Shown: in pieces, positions 7,636 through 16,966 of the stretch | Position numbering within the stretch: the stretch's first letter is position 1 | Layout: every line of letters starts with the position of its first letter | Assembly (NCBI GenBank): GCA_946887295.1 | Contig: CAMPKP010000059.1 | Location: forward strand, 1 to 18,496 | Origin: an uncultured Gemmatimonadota bacterium | Lineage (GTDB): Bacteria > Gemmatimonadota > Gemmatimonadetes > Gemmatimonadales > GWC2-71-9 | Direction: 5' to 3' | DNA: 18,496 nt | The notes under the pieces: model-generated | Told to the model about the DNA's origin: nothing | What the model saw: only the letters and a program-made list of their open reading frames with translations | Databases searched by the model: none | Position numbers and translations under genes: made by a program

Positions 7636-8309
7636 ATGGGCGCCCCTCTTCCTCTCATCGAGTCAGACCTCCCCACCGGCCATAAGGGCCAGCGGGCCAC
7701 GGTGCTGATTCAGCTCAAGCGGGCGCAGCCGCTCACCGCCAGGCAGCTGGCCGTGAGGCTCGGGGTCTCGCTCAATGCGGCCCGGCACCACCTCAAGGAG
7801 CTGGAGGTCGAGGGACTGGTCAGCTACCAGCGGGAGATCCGCGGGGTCGGCGCGCCGGTCTTCGCATATCGGCTCACCGCATCCGGCGAAGAGCTGTTCC
7901 CCCGCCGCTACTGCGATGCGCTCACGGCGCTGCTGGGCGCGGTGGTCGAGCGGGAAGGCCGGGATGCCGCGGTCGCGCTCCTGGAGTCCTATTTCCAGGT
8001 TCTGGCCGGCAGGATCCGGACTCAGCTGACGGGCGTTCCCGCGGCGGAGCGGCTGCGGGTGGTCGCCAAGGCGCTGTCGGATGAGGGGTACATGGCGGAA
8101 GCGGTTGCCGGCGAGGGCGGAGCCGTGCTGACCGAGCACAACTGCGCCATCCCGGCCATCGCCGAGCGGTTTCCCGAGATCTGCGCCGCGGAGGCGCGGT
8201 TCCTGGCCGACGTGCTGGGTGCGGAAGTGGAGCGGACGGGTCATATCCTGAAGGGGTGTCCCGCCTGCGAGTACAAGGTGCGGTTCAATGGAGCCGCCGA
8301 GGAGAGGTC

Positions 8310-8313
<4 letters not shown>
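7636..8313 (+). CDS. sufR: Iron-sulfur-sensing transcriptional regulator SufR
   Basis: A predicted 225-residue protein. Residues about 20-85 form a winged helix-turn-helix of the ArsR/DeoR type ([20 protein letters not shown] recognition region, then a wing ending in PVFAYRLT). The C-terminal half carries the cysteines expected to bind an Fe-S cluster: Cys170 in HNCAI, Cys183 in EICAAE, and Cys208 and Cys211 in CPAC, a C-x12-C-x24-C-x2-C layout. SufR in cyanobacteria and Mycobacterium represses the suf operon when it holds a cluster. It is first in the operon, and its stop overlaps the sufB start (ATGA). The operator and promoter just upstream imply autoregulation. There is no ribosome-binding site before its ATG. 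Confidence 0.9.
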
Positions 8314-9749
<1,436 letters not shown>

Positions 9750-9791
9750 GGATGACGACAGGGGAGCGATCACCGTCCGGGAGGAGATGAC

Positions 9792-10562
9792 GTGCTGGAA
9801 ATCAGGGACCTGCGGGCTACGGCCGGCGACAAGGAAATCCTCAAGGGCATCAATCTCACCGTGAGCCACGGCGAGGTGCATGCCGTCATGGGCCCCAACG
9901 GGTCGGGGAAGAGCACGCTGGCGCAGGTGCTCGCGGGGCACCCGGCCTACGAGGTGACCGGCGGCTCGGTGCTGTACGAGGGCAAGGATCTCCTCGACAT
10001 GGAGCCCGAGGAGCGGGCCCAGTCGGGCGTCTTTCTCGCATTCCAGTATCCGGTCGAGATCCCGGGGGTCAGCAACGCCTACTTCCTGCGCGCGGCCTAC
10101 AACGAGATCCGAAAGGCCAAGGGGCTGGAGGAGATCGACTCGATGGACTTCATCGACCTCCTGGAGGAGAAGCTGAAGGTGGTCGAGTGGGGGCCCGAGA
10201 TCATGAGCCGGGCGGTCAATTCCGGGTTCTCCGGCGGCGAGAAGAAGCGGAACGAGATCCTCCAGCTTGCCGTGCTGGAGCCCAGGCTCGCGATCCTCGA
10301 CGAGACCGACTCGGGGCTCGACATCGACGCGCTCCGGATCGTGGCGGCCGGGGTGAACAAGCTCCGGGGCCCCGAGCGGTCGTTCATCGTGGTCACGCAC
10401 TATCAGCGGCTTCTCAACTACATCGTGCCGGACTTCGTCCACGTCCTGTCCAACGGCCGCATCGCGATGTCGGGCGGGAAGGACCTGGCGCTCGAGCTCG
10501 AGGCCAAGGGGTACGAGTGGGTCGAGGCGGCGGCTGTCGCCGCCGCGGGGGCCGGGGCGTGA
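9792..10562 (+). CDS. sufC: Fe-S assembly ATPase SufC
   Basis: A predicted 256-residue ABC-type ATPase (soluble, no membrane partner) that drives conformational change in the SufBCD scaffold. Motifs: Walker A GPNGSGKST at 34-42, ABC signature SGGEKKRNE from Ser147, Walker B LAILDETDSGLD with Asp170 and Glu171, and an H-loop in VVTHYQRLL. The start is GTG 9792, preceded by GGGAGGAGA; an ATG at 9787 is out of frame. It ends with a short Ala/Gly-rich tail and overlaps sufD by 4 nt (GTGA). Confidence 0.96.
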   Translation: MLEIRDLRATAGDKEILKGINLTVSHGEVHAVMGPNGSGKSTLAQVLAGHPAYEVTGGSVLYEGKDLLDMEPEERAQSGVFLAFQYPVEIPGVSNAYFLRAAYNEIRKAKGLEEIDSMDFIDLLEEKLKVVEWGPEIMSRAVNSGFSGGEKKRNEILQLAVLEPRLAILDETDSGLDIDALRIVAAGVNKLRGPERSFIVVTHYQRLLNYIVPDFVHVLSNGRIAMSGGKDLALELEAKGYEWVEAAAVAAAGAGA

Positions 10563-11893
10563 GCGAGGCGGTCCTGCAGGATCTGGATATACGGTCCGAC
10601 GCGCCGCTCGGAGACGGCGCCGAGTGGCTGGAGCCGGTGCGCCGTGCCGCGGCCGACCGCTTCGCGGCCGTCGGGTTCCCGACCGGCCGCGACGAGGAGT
10701 GGCGCTTCACTCCGGTCGGGCCCATCGCGCACACGACCTGGCGGCCCTCGCCGGGGGCGGCGACCCCGGCGGTCACGCTGGACCGGCTGGCGCCCTTCAT
10801 CTTCGGCCACCCCGAGTGGAGCACGCTGGTCTTCGTGAACGGGGCATACAGCGAGGCCCTGTCCCGGATCTCCGAATCGCCCCGGGGCGTCCGGATCGGA
10901 AGCCTGGCGGAGGCACTCCGCGGCGATGGAGCGCTGCTCCAGGCCCACCTGACCCGTCACGCACCGATCGAGGGCAGCGCCTTCACGGCGCTCAACACTG
11001 CCGGATTCCGCGACGGCGGCCTGCTGCACGTTCCGGCCGGCGTGGACCTCGATCGCCCGGTGCACTTCGTCTACGTGACGACCCGGGAGGCCGAAGGCAC
11101 CGCCATGCATCCGCGCAACCTGATCGTGATCGGGCAGGGAGCGCGCGCGTCGGTGATCGAGAGCTACGTCACCCTCGCTGCCGACGGCGTTTACTGGGCC
11201 AACCCGGTCACCGAGGTGGCCGCGGCCGCCGGCTCCTGGCTGGAGCACACCCGGATTCAGCGCGAGAGCGAGCGGGCCCACCACGTCGGCCTGACGCACG
11301 TGGATCAGCAGCGCGACAGCCACTACCGCTCGTTCTCGATGGCGATGGGCGGCGCGCTCGCGCGGCACAACCTGCACGTCCGCCTCAACGACGAGAACAT
11401 CGAAACCCTGATGTATGGGCTCTATCTCACCAGGGGCGACCAGGTGGTGGACAACCACACCGCGATCTTCCACGACCAGCCCAACTGCCGGAGCTGGGAG
11501 GTCTACAAGGGCGTGCTCGAGGGCCGGTCACGCGCAGTGTTCAACGGCAAGGTGTTCGTACAGCCCGAGGCGCAAAAGACCGACGCCAAGCAGACCAACC
11601 GGAACCTGCTGCTCAGCGACTCGGCCAGGGTGGACACCAAGCCGCAGCTCGAGATCTTCGCCGACGACGTGAAGTGCACCCACGGCGCGACCGTTGGCCG
11701 GCTGGACGAGGTCGCCCTGTTCTACGCCCGCAGCCGCGGCGTTCCCCACGAGGCCGCCGAGCGGCTGCTGACCTACGCCTTCGCGGCGGAGGTGATCGAG
11801 GAAGTGGCGCTGGAGCCGGTGCGGAACGAGCTGGACCGCCTGGTGCTGGAGCGGCTCGAGGCGCAGCGCGGCGGGGCAGCGGGGCAGGGCTGA
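10559..11893 (+). CDS. sufD: Fe-S cluster assembly protein SufD
   Basis: A predicted 444-residue paralogue of SufB forming the SufBC2D complex. The segment FADDVKCTHGATVG has Cys373 and His375, matching the Cys358/His360 region of E. coli SufD placed at the SufB-SufD interface where clusters form. RQTNRNLLL-type and ARSRGVP segments near the end are also typical. GTG 10559 overlaps the sufC stop as GTGA, and the family N-terminus (RDEEWRFTP near residue 45) falls in the right place. The frame continues open upstream inside sufC, but that part is out-of-frame translation. The end lies 8 nt before sufS. Confidence 0.95.
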   Translation: MSEAVLQDLDIRSDAPLGDGAEWLEPVRRAAADRFAAVGFPTGRDEEWRFTPVGPIAHTTWRPSPGAATPAVTLDRLAPFIFGHPEWSTLVFVNGAYSEALSRISESPRGVRIGSLAEALRGDGALLQAHLTRHAPIEGSAFTALNTAGFRDGGLLHVPAGVDLDRPVHFVYVTTREAEGTAMHPRNLIVIGQGARASVIESYVTLAADGVYWANPVTEVAAAAGSWLEHTRIQRESERAHHVGLTHVDQQRDSHYRSFSMAMGGALARHNLHVRLNDENIETLMYGLYLTRGDQVVDNHTAIFHDQPNCRSWEVYKGVLEGRSRAVFNGKVFVQPEAQKTDAKQTNRNLLLSDSARVDTKPQLEIFADDVKCTHGATVGRLDEVALFYARSRGVPHEAAERLLTYAFAAEVIEEVALEPVRNELDRLVLERLEAQRGGAAGQG

Positions 11894-11901
11894 GGCCCCG
11901 C

Positions 11902-13173
11902 ATGGCCGAGCCTGCCGCGGTCGCCGTCCCCCGGACTGCTCGCCCGGCTCTGCAGCTGGATCTCGACCGGATCCGCGCCGACTTCCCGATCCTGGCTTCG
12001 ACGGTCCGGCACGGACATCCTCTGGTCTACCTCGACAACGCCGCCACCAGCCAGAAGCCCAGGCAGGTGATCGACGCCGTCTCCCGGTTCTACGCGGCCG
12101 AGAACGCCAACATCCATCGCGGGCTCCACTACCTGAGCGAGCGGGCCACGGCGGCATGCGACGCCGCCCGCGACAAGGCGGCGCGGTTCCTCGGCGCGGG
12201 CTCCTCCTCGGAGATCGTCTTCACCCGGGGCACGACCGAAGCGATCAACCTGGTGGCGCAGAGCTGGGGACGGAGCAACCTGCGACCCGGCGACGAGGTG
12301 CTGGCGACCGCCATGGAGCACCACGCCAACCTGGTGCCCTGGCAGGTGGTCTGCGAGCAGACCGGCGCGACGTTCCGCGCGGCGCCGATCACCGACCGGG
12401 GAGAGCTGGATCTCGACGCCTTCGACCGATTGCTGACCGATCGCACCCGGCTCCTCGCGGTCGGACACGTGTCCAACGCGCTCGGCACGGTGAACCCGGT
12501 TCGCGACCTGGCGGCACGAGCCCACGCGCATGGCGCGGTCGTGCTGGTGGATGGCGCGCAATCGGCGCCCCACTTCCCGGTGGACGTCTCGGCGCTGGGC
12601 TGCGACTTCTTCGCCTGCTCGGGGCACAAGCTGTTCGGTCCGACGGGGGTCGGCGTGCTCTTCGGCCGGAGGGCGCTGCTCGAGGGAATGCCGCCGTGGC
12701 AGACCGGGGGAGACATGGTGGAGCGAGTGACGCTCGAGCGCGCGACCTGGGCCCCACCGCCGGCCCGGTTCGAGGCGGGCACTCCGCCCATCGCGGAGGT
12801 GATCGGCCTCGCCGCGGCGATCGACTACGTCGAGAGCGTCGGCCACGAGGCCATCGGCCGGTGGGAGGGCGAGCTTCTCGAACGCGCCACGGAGCTGGTG
12901 TCGGCGATCGCCGGCGTACGAGTGATCGGTACGGCGAAGGAAAAGGCCGGCGTCCTGTCGTTCGTGCTCGAGGGCATTCACCCGCACGATGTCGGGACGG
13001 TTCTGGACGACGCCGGTGTGGCGGTCCGGGCCGGGCACCACTGCGCCCAGCCGGTGATGCAGCGATTCGGCGTGCCGGCCACCGTTCGCGCGTCGTTCGC
13101 GTTCTACAACACGCTGGACGAAGTCGCGGCGCTGGTCCGCGGAGTCGAGCGGGCCCGCAAGGTCTTCGGCTGA
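11902..13173 (+). CDS. sufS: Cysteine desulfurase SufS (class II)
   Basis: A predicted 423-residue PLP enzyme that takes sulfur from cysteine as an enzyme-bound persulfide. Landmarks: YLDNAATSQKP near 46, NANIHRG near 70, Lys243 in CSGHKLFGPTG as the Schiff-base lysine, and Cys381 in RAGHHCAQP as the persulfide cysteine. The short active-site loop after Cys381 marks the class II SufS type, which needs a sulfur acceptor; SufU is encoded next. The first ~20 residues (Ala/Pro-rich) precede the family domain. ATG 11902 has only a weak GAGG upstream. The last base of the stop is shared with the sufU start (TGATG). Confidence 0.96.
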   Translation: MAEPAAVAVPRTARPALQLDLDRIRADFPILASTVRHGHPLVYLDNAATSQKPRQVIDAVSRFYAAENANIHRGLHYLSERATAACDAARDKAARFLGAGSSSEIVFTRGTTEAINLVAQSWGRSNLRPGDEVLATAMEHHANLVPWQVVCEQTGATFRAAPITDRGELDLDAFDRLLTDRTRLLAVGHVSNALGTVNPVRDLAARAHAHGAVVLVDGAQSAPHFPVDVSALGCDFFACSGHKLFGPTGVGVLFGRRALLEGMPPWQTGGDMVERVTLERATWAPPPARFEAGTPPIAEVIGLAAAIDYVESVGHEAIGRWEGELLERATELVSAIAGVRVIGTAKEKAGVLSFVLEGIHPHDVGTVLDDAGVAVRAGHHCAQPVMQRFGVPATVRASFAFYNTLDEVAALVRGVERARKVFG

Positions 13174-13619
13174 TGTCCAGCCTCTCCGAGCTCTACCAGA
13201 ACGTCATCCTGGAGCACAACCGCTCGCCGCGGAACTACCGGGTCATGGACGACGCCGACCGCCAGGCCGAGGGCAACAACCCGCTTTGCGGCGATCAGCT
13301 CACCGTCTGGCTCAGGATGGACGGCGACCTGATCAGCGACGTGGCGTTCCAGGGACTCGGCTGCGCGATCTCGCGGGCCTCAGCATCGCTGATGACCTCG
13401 GCGGTGAAGGGGAAGTCGCGGCGCGAGGCCGAGGAGCTGTTCCAGCGGTTCCGTGGCCTGGTCACCGGCGCGCCGGGCTCGGCCGGACCGGAAACCCTGG
13501 GGAAGCTCGCCGTGTTCTCCGGAATAGCGGAGTATCCGGCTCGGGTGAAGTGTGCCAGCCTCGCGTGGCATACGCTGAAGGCGGCGCTGGAGGGCGGGCC
13601 GGGCCCCTCCAGCGCATGA
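13173..13619 (+). CDS. sufU: Zinc-dependent sulfurtransferase SufU
   Basis: A predicted 148-residue IscU-fold protein. The zinc/sulfur-transfer ligands are Cys39 and Asp41 (NPLCGD), Cys64 (GLGCAISRASASLM) and Cys127 (RVKCASLAWHTL). The roughly 20-residue insertion between the second and third cysteines (EELFQRFRGLVTG...) is characteristic of SufU as opposed to IscU, and the protein lacks the IscU LPPVK motif. SufU accepts persulfide sulfur from SufS by zinc-ligand exchange. It starts within the sufS stop codon (TGATG), which argues strongly for coupled translation. 57 nt then separate it from the bacilliredoxin gene. Confidence 0.95.
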   Translation: MSSLSELYQNVILEHNRSPRNYRVMDDADRQAEGNNPLCGDQLTVWLRMDGDLISDVAFQGLGCAISRASASLMTSAVKGKSRREAEELFQRFRGLVTGAPGSAGPETLGKLAVFSGIAEYPARVKCASLAWHTLKAALEGGPGPSSA

Positions 13620-13676
13620 GTCGTGCGGAGCCCGTCGTTTTCGTCACCGTGAACCCCACCTGCTGAGGAGTAGCTG

Positions 13677-14105
13677 ATGCCGTACAACCCCGCCCTCGTG
13701 GCACCGATGCGCGAAGAGATGGTGCGACTGGGAGCCAGAGAGCTCACCACCGTCGCGGACGTCGACGCGGCGCTGGGCGACCAGAAGGGCAGCATGCTGG
13801 TATTCGTGAACTCGGTCTGCGGCTGCGCGGCGGGCAACGCCCGCCCGGCGCTCCGCCTGGCGCTGGAGCACGCGGTGCTGCCGCAGGACGTCGTGACGGT
13901 GTTCGCCGGGCAGGACGTGGACGCGACGGCTCGCGCGCGCCAGTATTTCGCCGACTACCAGCCGAGCAGCCCGTCGATCGCGCTGCTGCGCGACGGCGAG
14001 GTGGTGCACTTCGTCCATCGCCACCAGATCGAGGGGCGGAGCCCCCAGGCGATCGCCGGCGACCTGGTCAAGGCGTTCGACAAGCACTTCGGAGCGGCGG
14101 TCTGA
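13677..14105 (+). CDS. Bacilliredoxin (BrxA/BrxB, YphP/YqiW family)
   Basis: A predicted 142-residue thioredoxin-fold protein. The family hallmark CGC motif is at Cys48-Gly-Cys50 in NSVCGCAAGNARP, and the N-terminus YNPALVAPMREEM and the SSPSIALLRDGEVVHFVHRHQIEG segment are typical. Family members remove bacillithiol from S-bacillithiolated proteins. Its presence suggests, but does not prove, that this organism makes bacillithiol. ATG 13677 has GAGGAG 8 nt upstream. It lies in the suf operon with no terminator in the 57-nt gap, so it is probably co-induced. A link to repair of thiols on SufU/SufS-type proteins or to bacillithiol as a cluster carrier is inference. Confidence 0.9.
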   Translation: MPYNPALVAPMREEMVRLGARELTTVADVDAALGDQKGSMLVFVNSVCGCAAGNARPALRLALEHAVLPQDVVTVFAGQDVDATARARQYFADYQPSSPSIALLRDGEVVHFVHRHQIEGRSPQAIAGDLVKAFDKHFGAAV

Positions 14106-14137
14106 GCGGGCACGTCTTTCACCCGGGACACCACGAG

Positions 14138-14383
14138 ATGCACGGGATCACCGTAGTGGTCGAGACCGGCGGGCCGCTGACGTACGTCGGCCGGTTCGAC
14201 ACCGAGGACGAGTCCGGCGTGCACCTGCTCAACGTCGGCGTGCACGACGCGTCGGCAGGCGGGTCAAAGGAGGAGTACGTGCGGCGCAGTGCCAAATTCG
14301 GCGTCCGAGCCGAGCGCCCGCATCTCGTCGTGCCGCGTCGGGACGTCACGCGCATCGCGAAGCTGGTGGACGTGGAGGCCTGA
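14138..14383 (+). CDS. Small hypothetical protein, last gene of the suf operon
   Basis: A predicted 81-residue protein from ATG 14138 (MHGITVVVETGGPLTYVGRF...), with no cysteines, signal peptide or membrane segment. The first half looks like short beta strands broken by turns (TVVVETGG, LTYVGRFD, GVHLLNVGVHD), the second half is basic (KEEYVRRS, VVPRRDVTRIAKL). The strand pattern is compatible with a small beta-barrel, but I cannot name a family. The codon composition matches its neighbours. It follows the bacilliredoxin stop by 32 nt and is followed by the operon terminator. The start is uncertain: the frame stays open upstream to a CTG at 14102 that overlaps the bacilliredoxin stop and has GGAG 7 nt before it, which would add 12 residues (see findings). 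Confidence 0.7.
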   Translation: MHGITVVVETGGPLTYVGRFDTEDESGVHLLNVGVHDASAGGSKEEYVRRSAKFGVRAERPHLVVPRRDVTRIAKLVDVEA

Positions 14384-14410
14384 CCCGCAACCGATCTCCG
14401 CTTTGCAATC

Positions 14411-14442
14411 AAGCGCCGCCGGCCTCGAGCCGGCGGCGCTTT
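14411..14442 (+). terminator. Terminator of the suf operon
   Basis: Perfect 13-bp stem (AAGCGCCGCCGGC at 14411-14423 and its complement at 14429-14441) with a 5-nt loop CTCGA, followed only by a short TTT and then CCC. It stands 27 nt after the last stop codon of the operon. The short T-run makes efficiency uncertain, but the stem is very strong. Confidence 0.75.
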
Positions 14443-14446
14443 CCCA

Positions 14447-14476
14447 TGGCCGGCATTCAGTTGGCCGGCATTCAGT
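14447..14476. repeat. Tandem 15-bp duplication
   Basis: Two exact, adjacent copies of TGGCCGGCATTCAGT (14447-14461 and 14462-14476), right after the operon terminator. Most likely a recent slippage duplication. The rest of the gap up to mnmG shows only a possible -10 element. Confidence 0.85.
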
Positions 14477-14547
14477 CCTCGCGTTCGTCCAGCACGGTGA
14501 TGCGGCGGAGGTTCTTCGCCTGCGTTCCCACACTCGGGGCCGGCGCA

Positions 14548-14553
14548 TAGATT
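14548..14553 (+). promoter_or_regulatory. Possible -10 element for leaderless mnmG transcription
   Basis: TAGATT ends 7 nt before the mnmG ATG at 14561; no Shine-Dalgarno sequence is present. The same arrangement is seen before sufR and the patatin gene. No convincing -35 hexamer. Confidence 0.35.
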
Positions 14554-14560
14554 CCCGGCC

Positions 14561-16444
14561 ATGCCAGAGAGTTACGACGTCATCGTGATCGGCGGCGGAC
14601 ACGCCGGAACCGAAGCGGCCGCGCTCGCGGCGCGCTCGGGAGCGCGGACGCTGCTGCTGACGCAGAGCCTGGAGACCATCGGCCAGATGTCGTGCAATCC
14701 CGCCATCGGCGGGATCGCGAAGGGGACGGTCGTGCGTGAAGTGGATGCGCTGGGCGGAATCATGGGCCGAGCGACGGATCTCTCGCGCATTCAGTTCCGA
14801 ATGCTGAATCGGTCGAAGGGGCCCGCGGTCTGGTCGCCGCGCGCGCAGTGCGATCGCGGGCTCTATCGCCGAGCGGTGCGGTCGCTGCTGGAGCGGCGAT
14901 CGAATCTGGATCTGGTGCAGGGGACGGTAGCGGGACTGACGGTCGACGGCGGCGAGGTGCGTGGCGTGGTCACCCAGGACGGGCGACGGTACGGCACCGG
15001 GGCCGTCGTGCTGACGGCCGGCACCTTCCTCCGCGGGGTCATCCACGTTGGGCTGGAGACCAGAGTGCCCGCGGGCCGAGCGGGTGATCCTCCGGCGGTG
15101 GAGCTCGCACAAGTTATGGAGGCACTTGGTGTTACGGTCGAACGCTTCAAGACGGGCACTCCGCCCAGGATCGATGGGCGATCGGTGGATCTGGCGCGTC
15201 TCGATCGCCAGGACGGCGATGCAAGGGCTTACTGGTTTGCGCATTACGAGCGCGCAGCGCATCCGGTGCAGGTCCCCTGCTACCTGACCTGGACCGGCGA
15301 ACAGCTTCGCGACATTATCACGACACACCTCAGCCAGTCGGCATTGTACGGGGGTGTCATAGCCAGCCGAGGACCGCGTTACTGCCCGTCGATCGAGGAC
15401 AAGATCGTGAAGTTCCCGGATGCGGTCAGGCACCAAGTGTTCCTGGAACCCGAGGGTCTCGAAACGTCGGAGATGTATGTCAACGGCCTTTCGACCTCCC
15501 TTCCGGCGGGAGTTCAGCTCGAGTTCCTGCGGTCGGTCCCTGGACTCGAATCGGTCCGCATGACTCGCCCGGGATATGCGATCGAGTACGACTATTTCCC
15601 GCCAACCCAACTCACCCCTACGCTCGAGTTGCGTGCTCTACCCGGTCTGTTCCTGGCGGGCCAGGTCAACGGGACTACCGGATACGAGGAGGCGGCGGGT
15701 CAAGGAGTAGTGGCTGGGATCAATGCGGCGGCGCGGGCGCTCGGCCGCGAGCCCATGATCCTGAAGCGCGATCAAGCTTTTATCGGCGTGCTGGTGAACG
15801 ATCTCGTGAGTCGAGGGGTAGACGAGCCTTATCGCCTTTTCACTTCACGGTCCGAGTATCGGCTTCTCCTTCGGCAGGACAACGCCCTCCGCCGGCTCCT
15901 TCCGGTCGCCGAACGATTGGGGTTGCTGCTGGAGGACGAGCTTCGTGCCGCTCATAGCAGGTTGTCTCGTGAAGACGACGTGATGGAGGAGACTCATTGC
16001 AACTACCTCGGGGTGGCCGCGGCAAACGAGGTGCTCACTGCGTACGGTTCCACCCCGGTTCAAGAGACTCACCGCATCTCGGCGCTTGCGCGTCGCCCCG
16101 GTGTCCCGGTTCGCGAGCTGTTCAGTGCAGCTGGTCTGGAGGTCGCTGAGTCCGACTGTGAATGGGCAGACATCGAGTTGAAGTACGCGGGCTACCTCGC
16201 CCGTGAGAAGGCCAATGCGAGGCGTCTTTCCGATCTGAGCGAATTCACCCTCGCTCCGACCCTCGCCTATCGGAGTTTCCTTACCCTGTCCTACGAGGCT
16301 CGCGAGAAACTCCACCTCGTTCGCCCCGCCTCCTTGGGACAAGCCGCAGGAATTCCCGGTGTGTCTCCCAGCGACCTCCAGAATCTCATTGTGGAGGTCC
16401 TGCGCCTTCAGCGCGGACAGAAGGAACCTGCGTGTTCCACGTGA
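14561..16444 (+). CDS. mnmG: tRNA uridine 5-carboxymethylaminomethyl modification enzyme MnmG (GidA)
   Basis: A predicted 627-residue FAD protein (E. coli: 629) that, with MnmE, modifies the wobble uridine of several tRNAs. The N-terminal dinucleotide-binding loop is GGGHAG (11-16). MSCNPAIGGIAKG includes Cys45, and RGPRYCPSIEDK includes Cys275; these match the two conserved functional cysteines of the family. FKTGTPPR, YVNGLSTSLP and TGYEEAAGQG are further family signatures, and the C-terminal helical domain (about 540-627) is complete. There is no ribosome-binding site before ATG 14561. The last codons and stop (C-S-T-stop) are made of a parS site. Codons from about 15100 on use A/T third positions more often than the first part of the gene or the suf genes. 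Confidence 0.97.
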   Translation: MPESYDVIVIGGGHAGTEAAALAARSGARTLLLTQSLETIGQMSCNPAIGGIAKGTVVREVDALGGIMGRATDLSRIQFRMLNRSKGPAVWSPRAQCDRGLYRRAVRSLLERRSNLDLVQGTVAGLTVDGGEVRGVVTQDGRRYGTGAVVLTAGTFLRGVIHVGLETRVPAGRAGDPPAVELAQVMEALGVTVERFKTGTPPRIDGRSVDLARLDRQDGDARAYWFAHYERAAHPVQVPCYLTWTGEQLRDIITTHLSQSALYGGVIASRGPRYCPSIEDKIVKFPDAVRHQVFLEPEGLETSEMYVNGLSTSLPAGVQLEFLRSVPGLESVRMTRPGYAIEYDYFPPTQLTPTLELRALPGLFLAGQVNGTTGYEEAAGQGVVAGINAAARALGREPMILKRDQAFIGVLVNDLVSRGVDEPYRLFTSRSEYRLLLRQDNALRRLLPVAERLGLLLEDELRAAHSRLSREDDVMEETHCNYLGVAAANEVLTAYGSTPVQETHRISALARRPGVPVRELFSAAGLEVAESDCEWADIELKYAGYLAREKANARRLSDLSEFTLAPTLAYRSFLTLSYEAREKLHLVRPASLGQAAGIPGVSPSDLQNLIVEVLRLQRGQKEPACST

Positions 16445-16448
16445 AACG
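16433..16448. other. parS: parS centromere site overlapping the mnmG stop codon
   Basis: TGTTCCACGTGAAACG matches the widely conserved parS sequence TGTTNCACGTGAAACA at 15 of 16 positions (last base G instead of A). The TGA stop of mnmG lies inside it. parS is the loading site for ParB. A second copy is at 17248-17263 and parA follows, so identification is strong. Confidence 0.9.
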
Positions 16449-16600
16449 GGCCGGGACTGACACGGGGTGACCAGCTTGGTCGCCCGCCCTTCATTTCCGT
16501 TCAGTCGAGTTGCGCGCTGTTGGTCGTTGAACCGCCTGGGCAGGGCACCCCTTCTCCAGCTCGCGAGGCTCTGCTCGTTTTGGCTTGGCCAGGCTCCGGG

Positions 16601-16638
16601 CGTGCCATGTGCCGGCATCGCACCCGTGCCATGTGCCG
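16601..16638. repeat. Short imperfect tandem repeat (14-nt core, 24-nt period)
   Basis: CGTGCCATGTGCCG occurs exactly at 16601-16614 and 16625-16638; the intervening segment also partly repeats (GCATCG/CATCAG after each copy). Confidence 0.75.
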
Positions 16639-16880
16639 CATCAGAGTTGGAAGAGCGCTGAGAGCCGTTCGCAGCCTGCTTGATGATCAGTCCATCGCCC
16701 AGCATAAGCCGCGCTTCTCGAGGCCTTGGGCAACCTGCCTTCATCCCCAAGGCATTGCATCGGTATGGCGGGCTGGAAGGACTTCCCGGGGGCCTTGGGC
16801 GCCAGGACGAACTGATCTAACACAAAGGCACGAAGGGCTCCCAGTACAAGAAGAAGTAGATCCACGATCAAGCGCAATGA

Positions 16881-16966
16881 TCTTCTTCCGCTTCTCCGGT
16901 TCCTGCCTCTTCTCCAGTTCCCGCTCTCCGCTTCCTTCTCCGGTTCCTGCTCTCCGCTTCCTGCCC
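16881..16966. repeat. Pyrimidine-rich degenerate tandem repeat
   Basis: The plus strand is almost all C and T with few G/A. CTTCTCCGGTTCCTGC is exactly repeated at 16891-16906 and 16935-16950 (44 nt apart), and GCTCTCCGCTTCCT at 16923-16936 and 16949-16962 (26 nt apart), so the repeats interleave. The purine/pyrimidine strand bias could favour triplex or slipped structures. Confidence 0.8.

Noticed and set aside
14472..14560. Minus-strand reading frame ending in TQAKNLRRITVLDERED
   Set aside because: It looks protein-like at its end but has no start codon before it overlaps mnmG on the other strand; left as chance or a relic.
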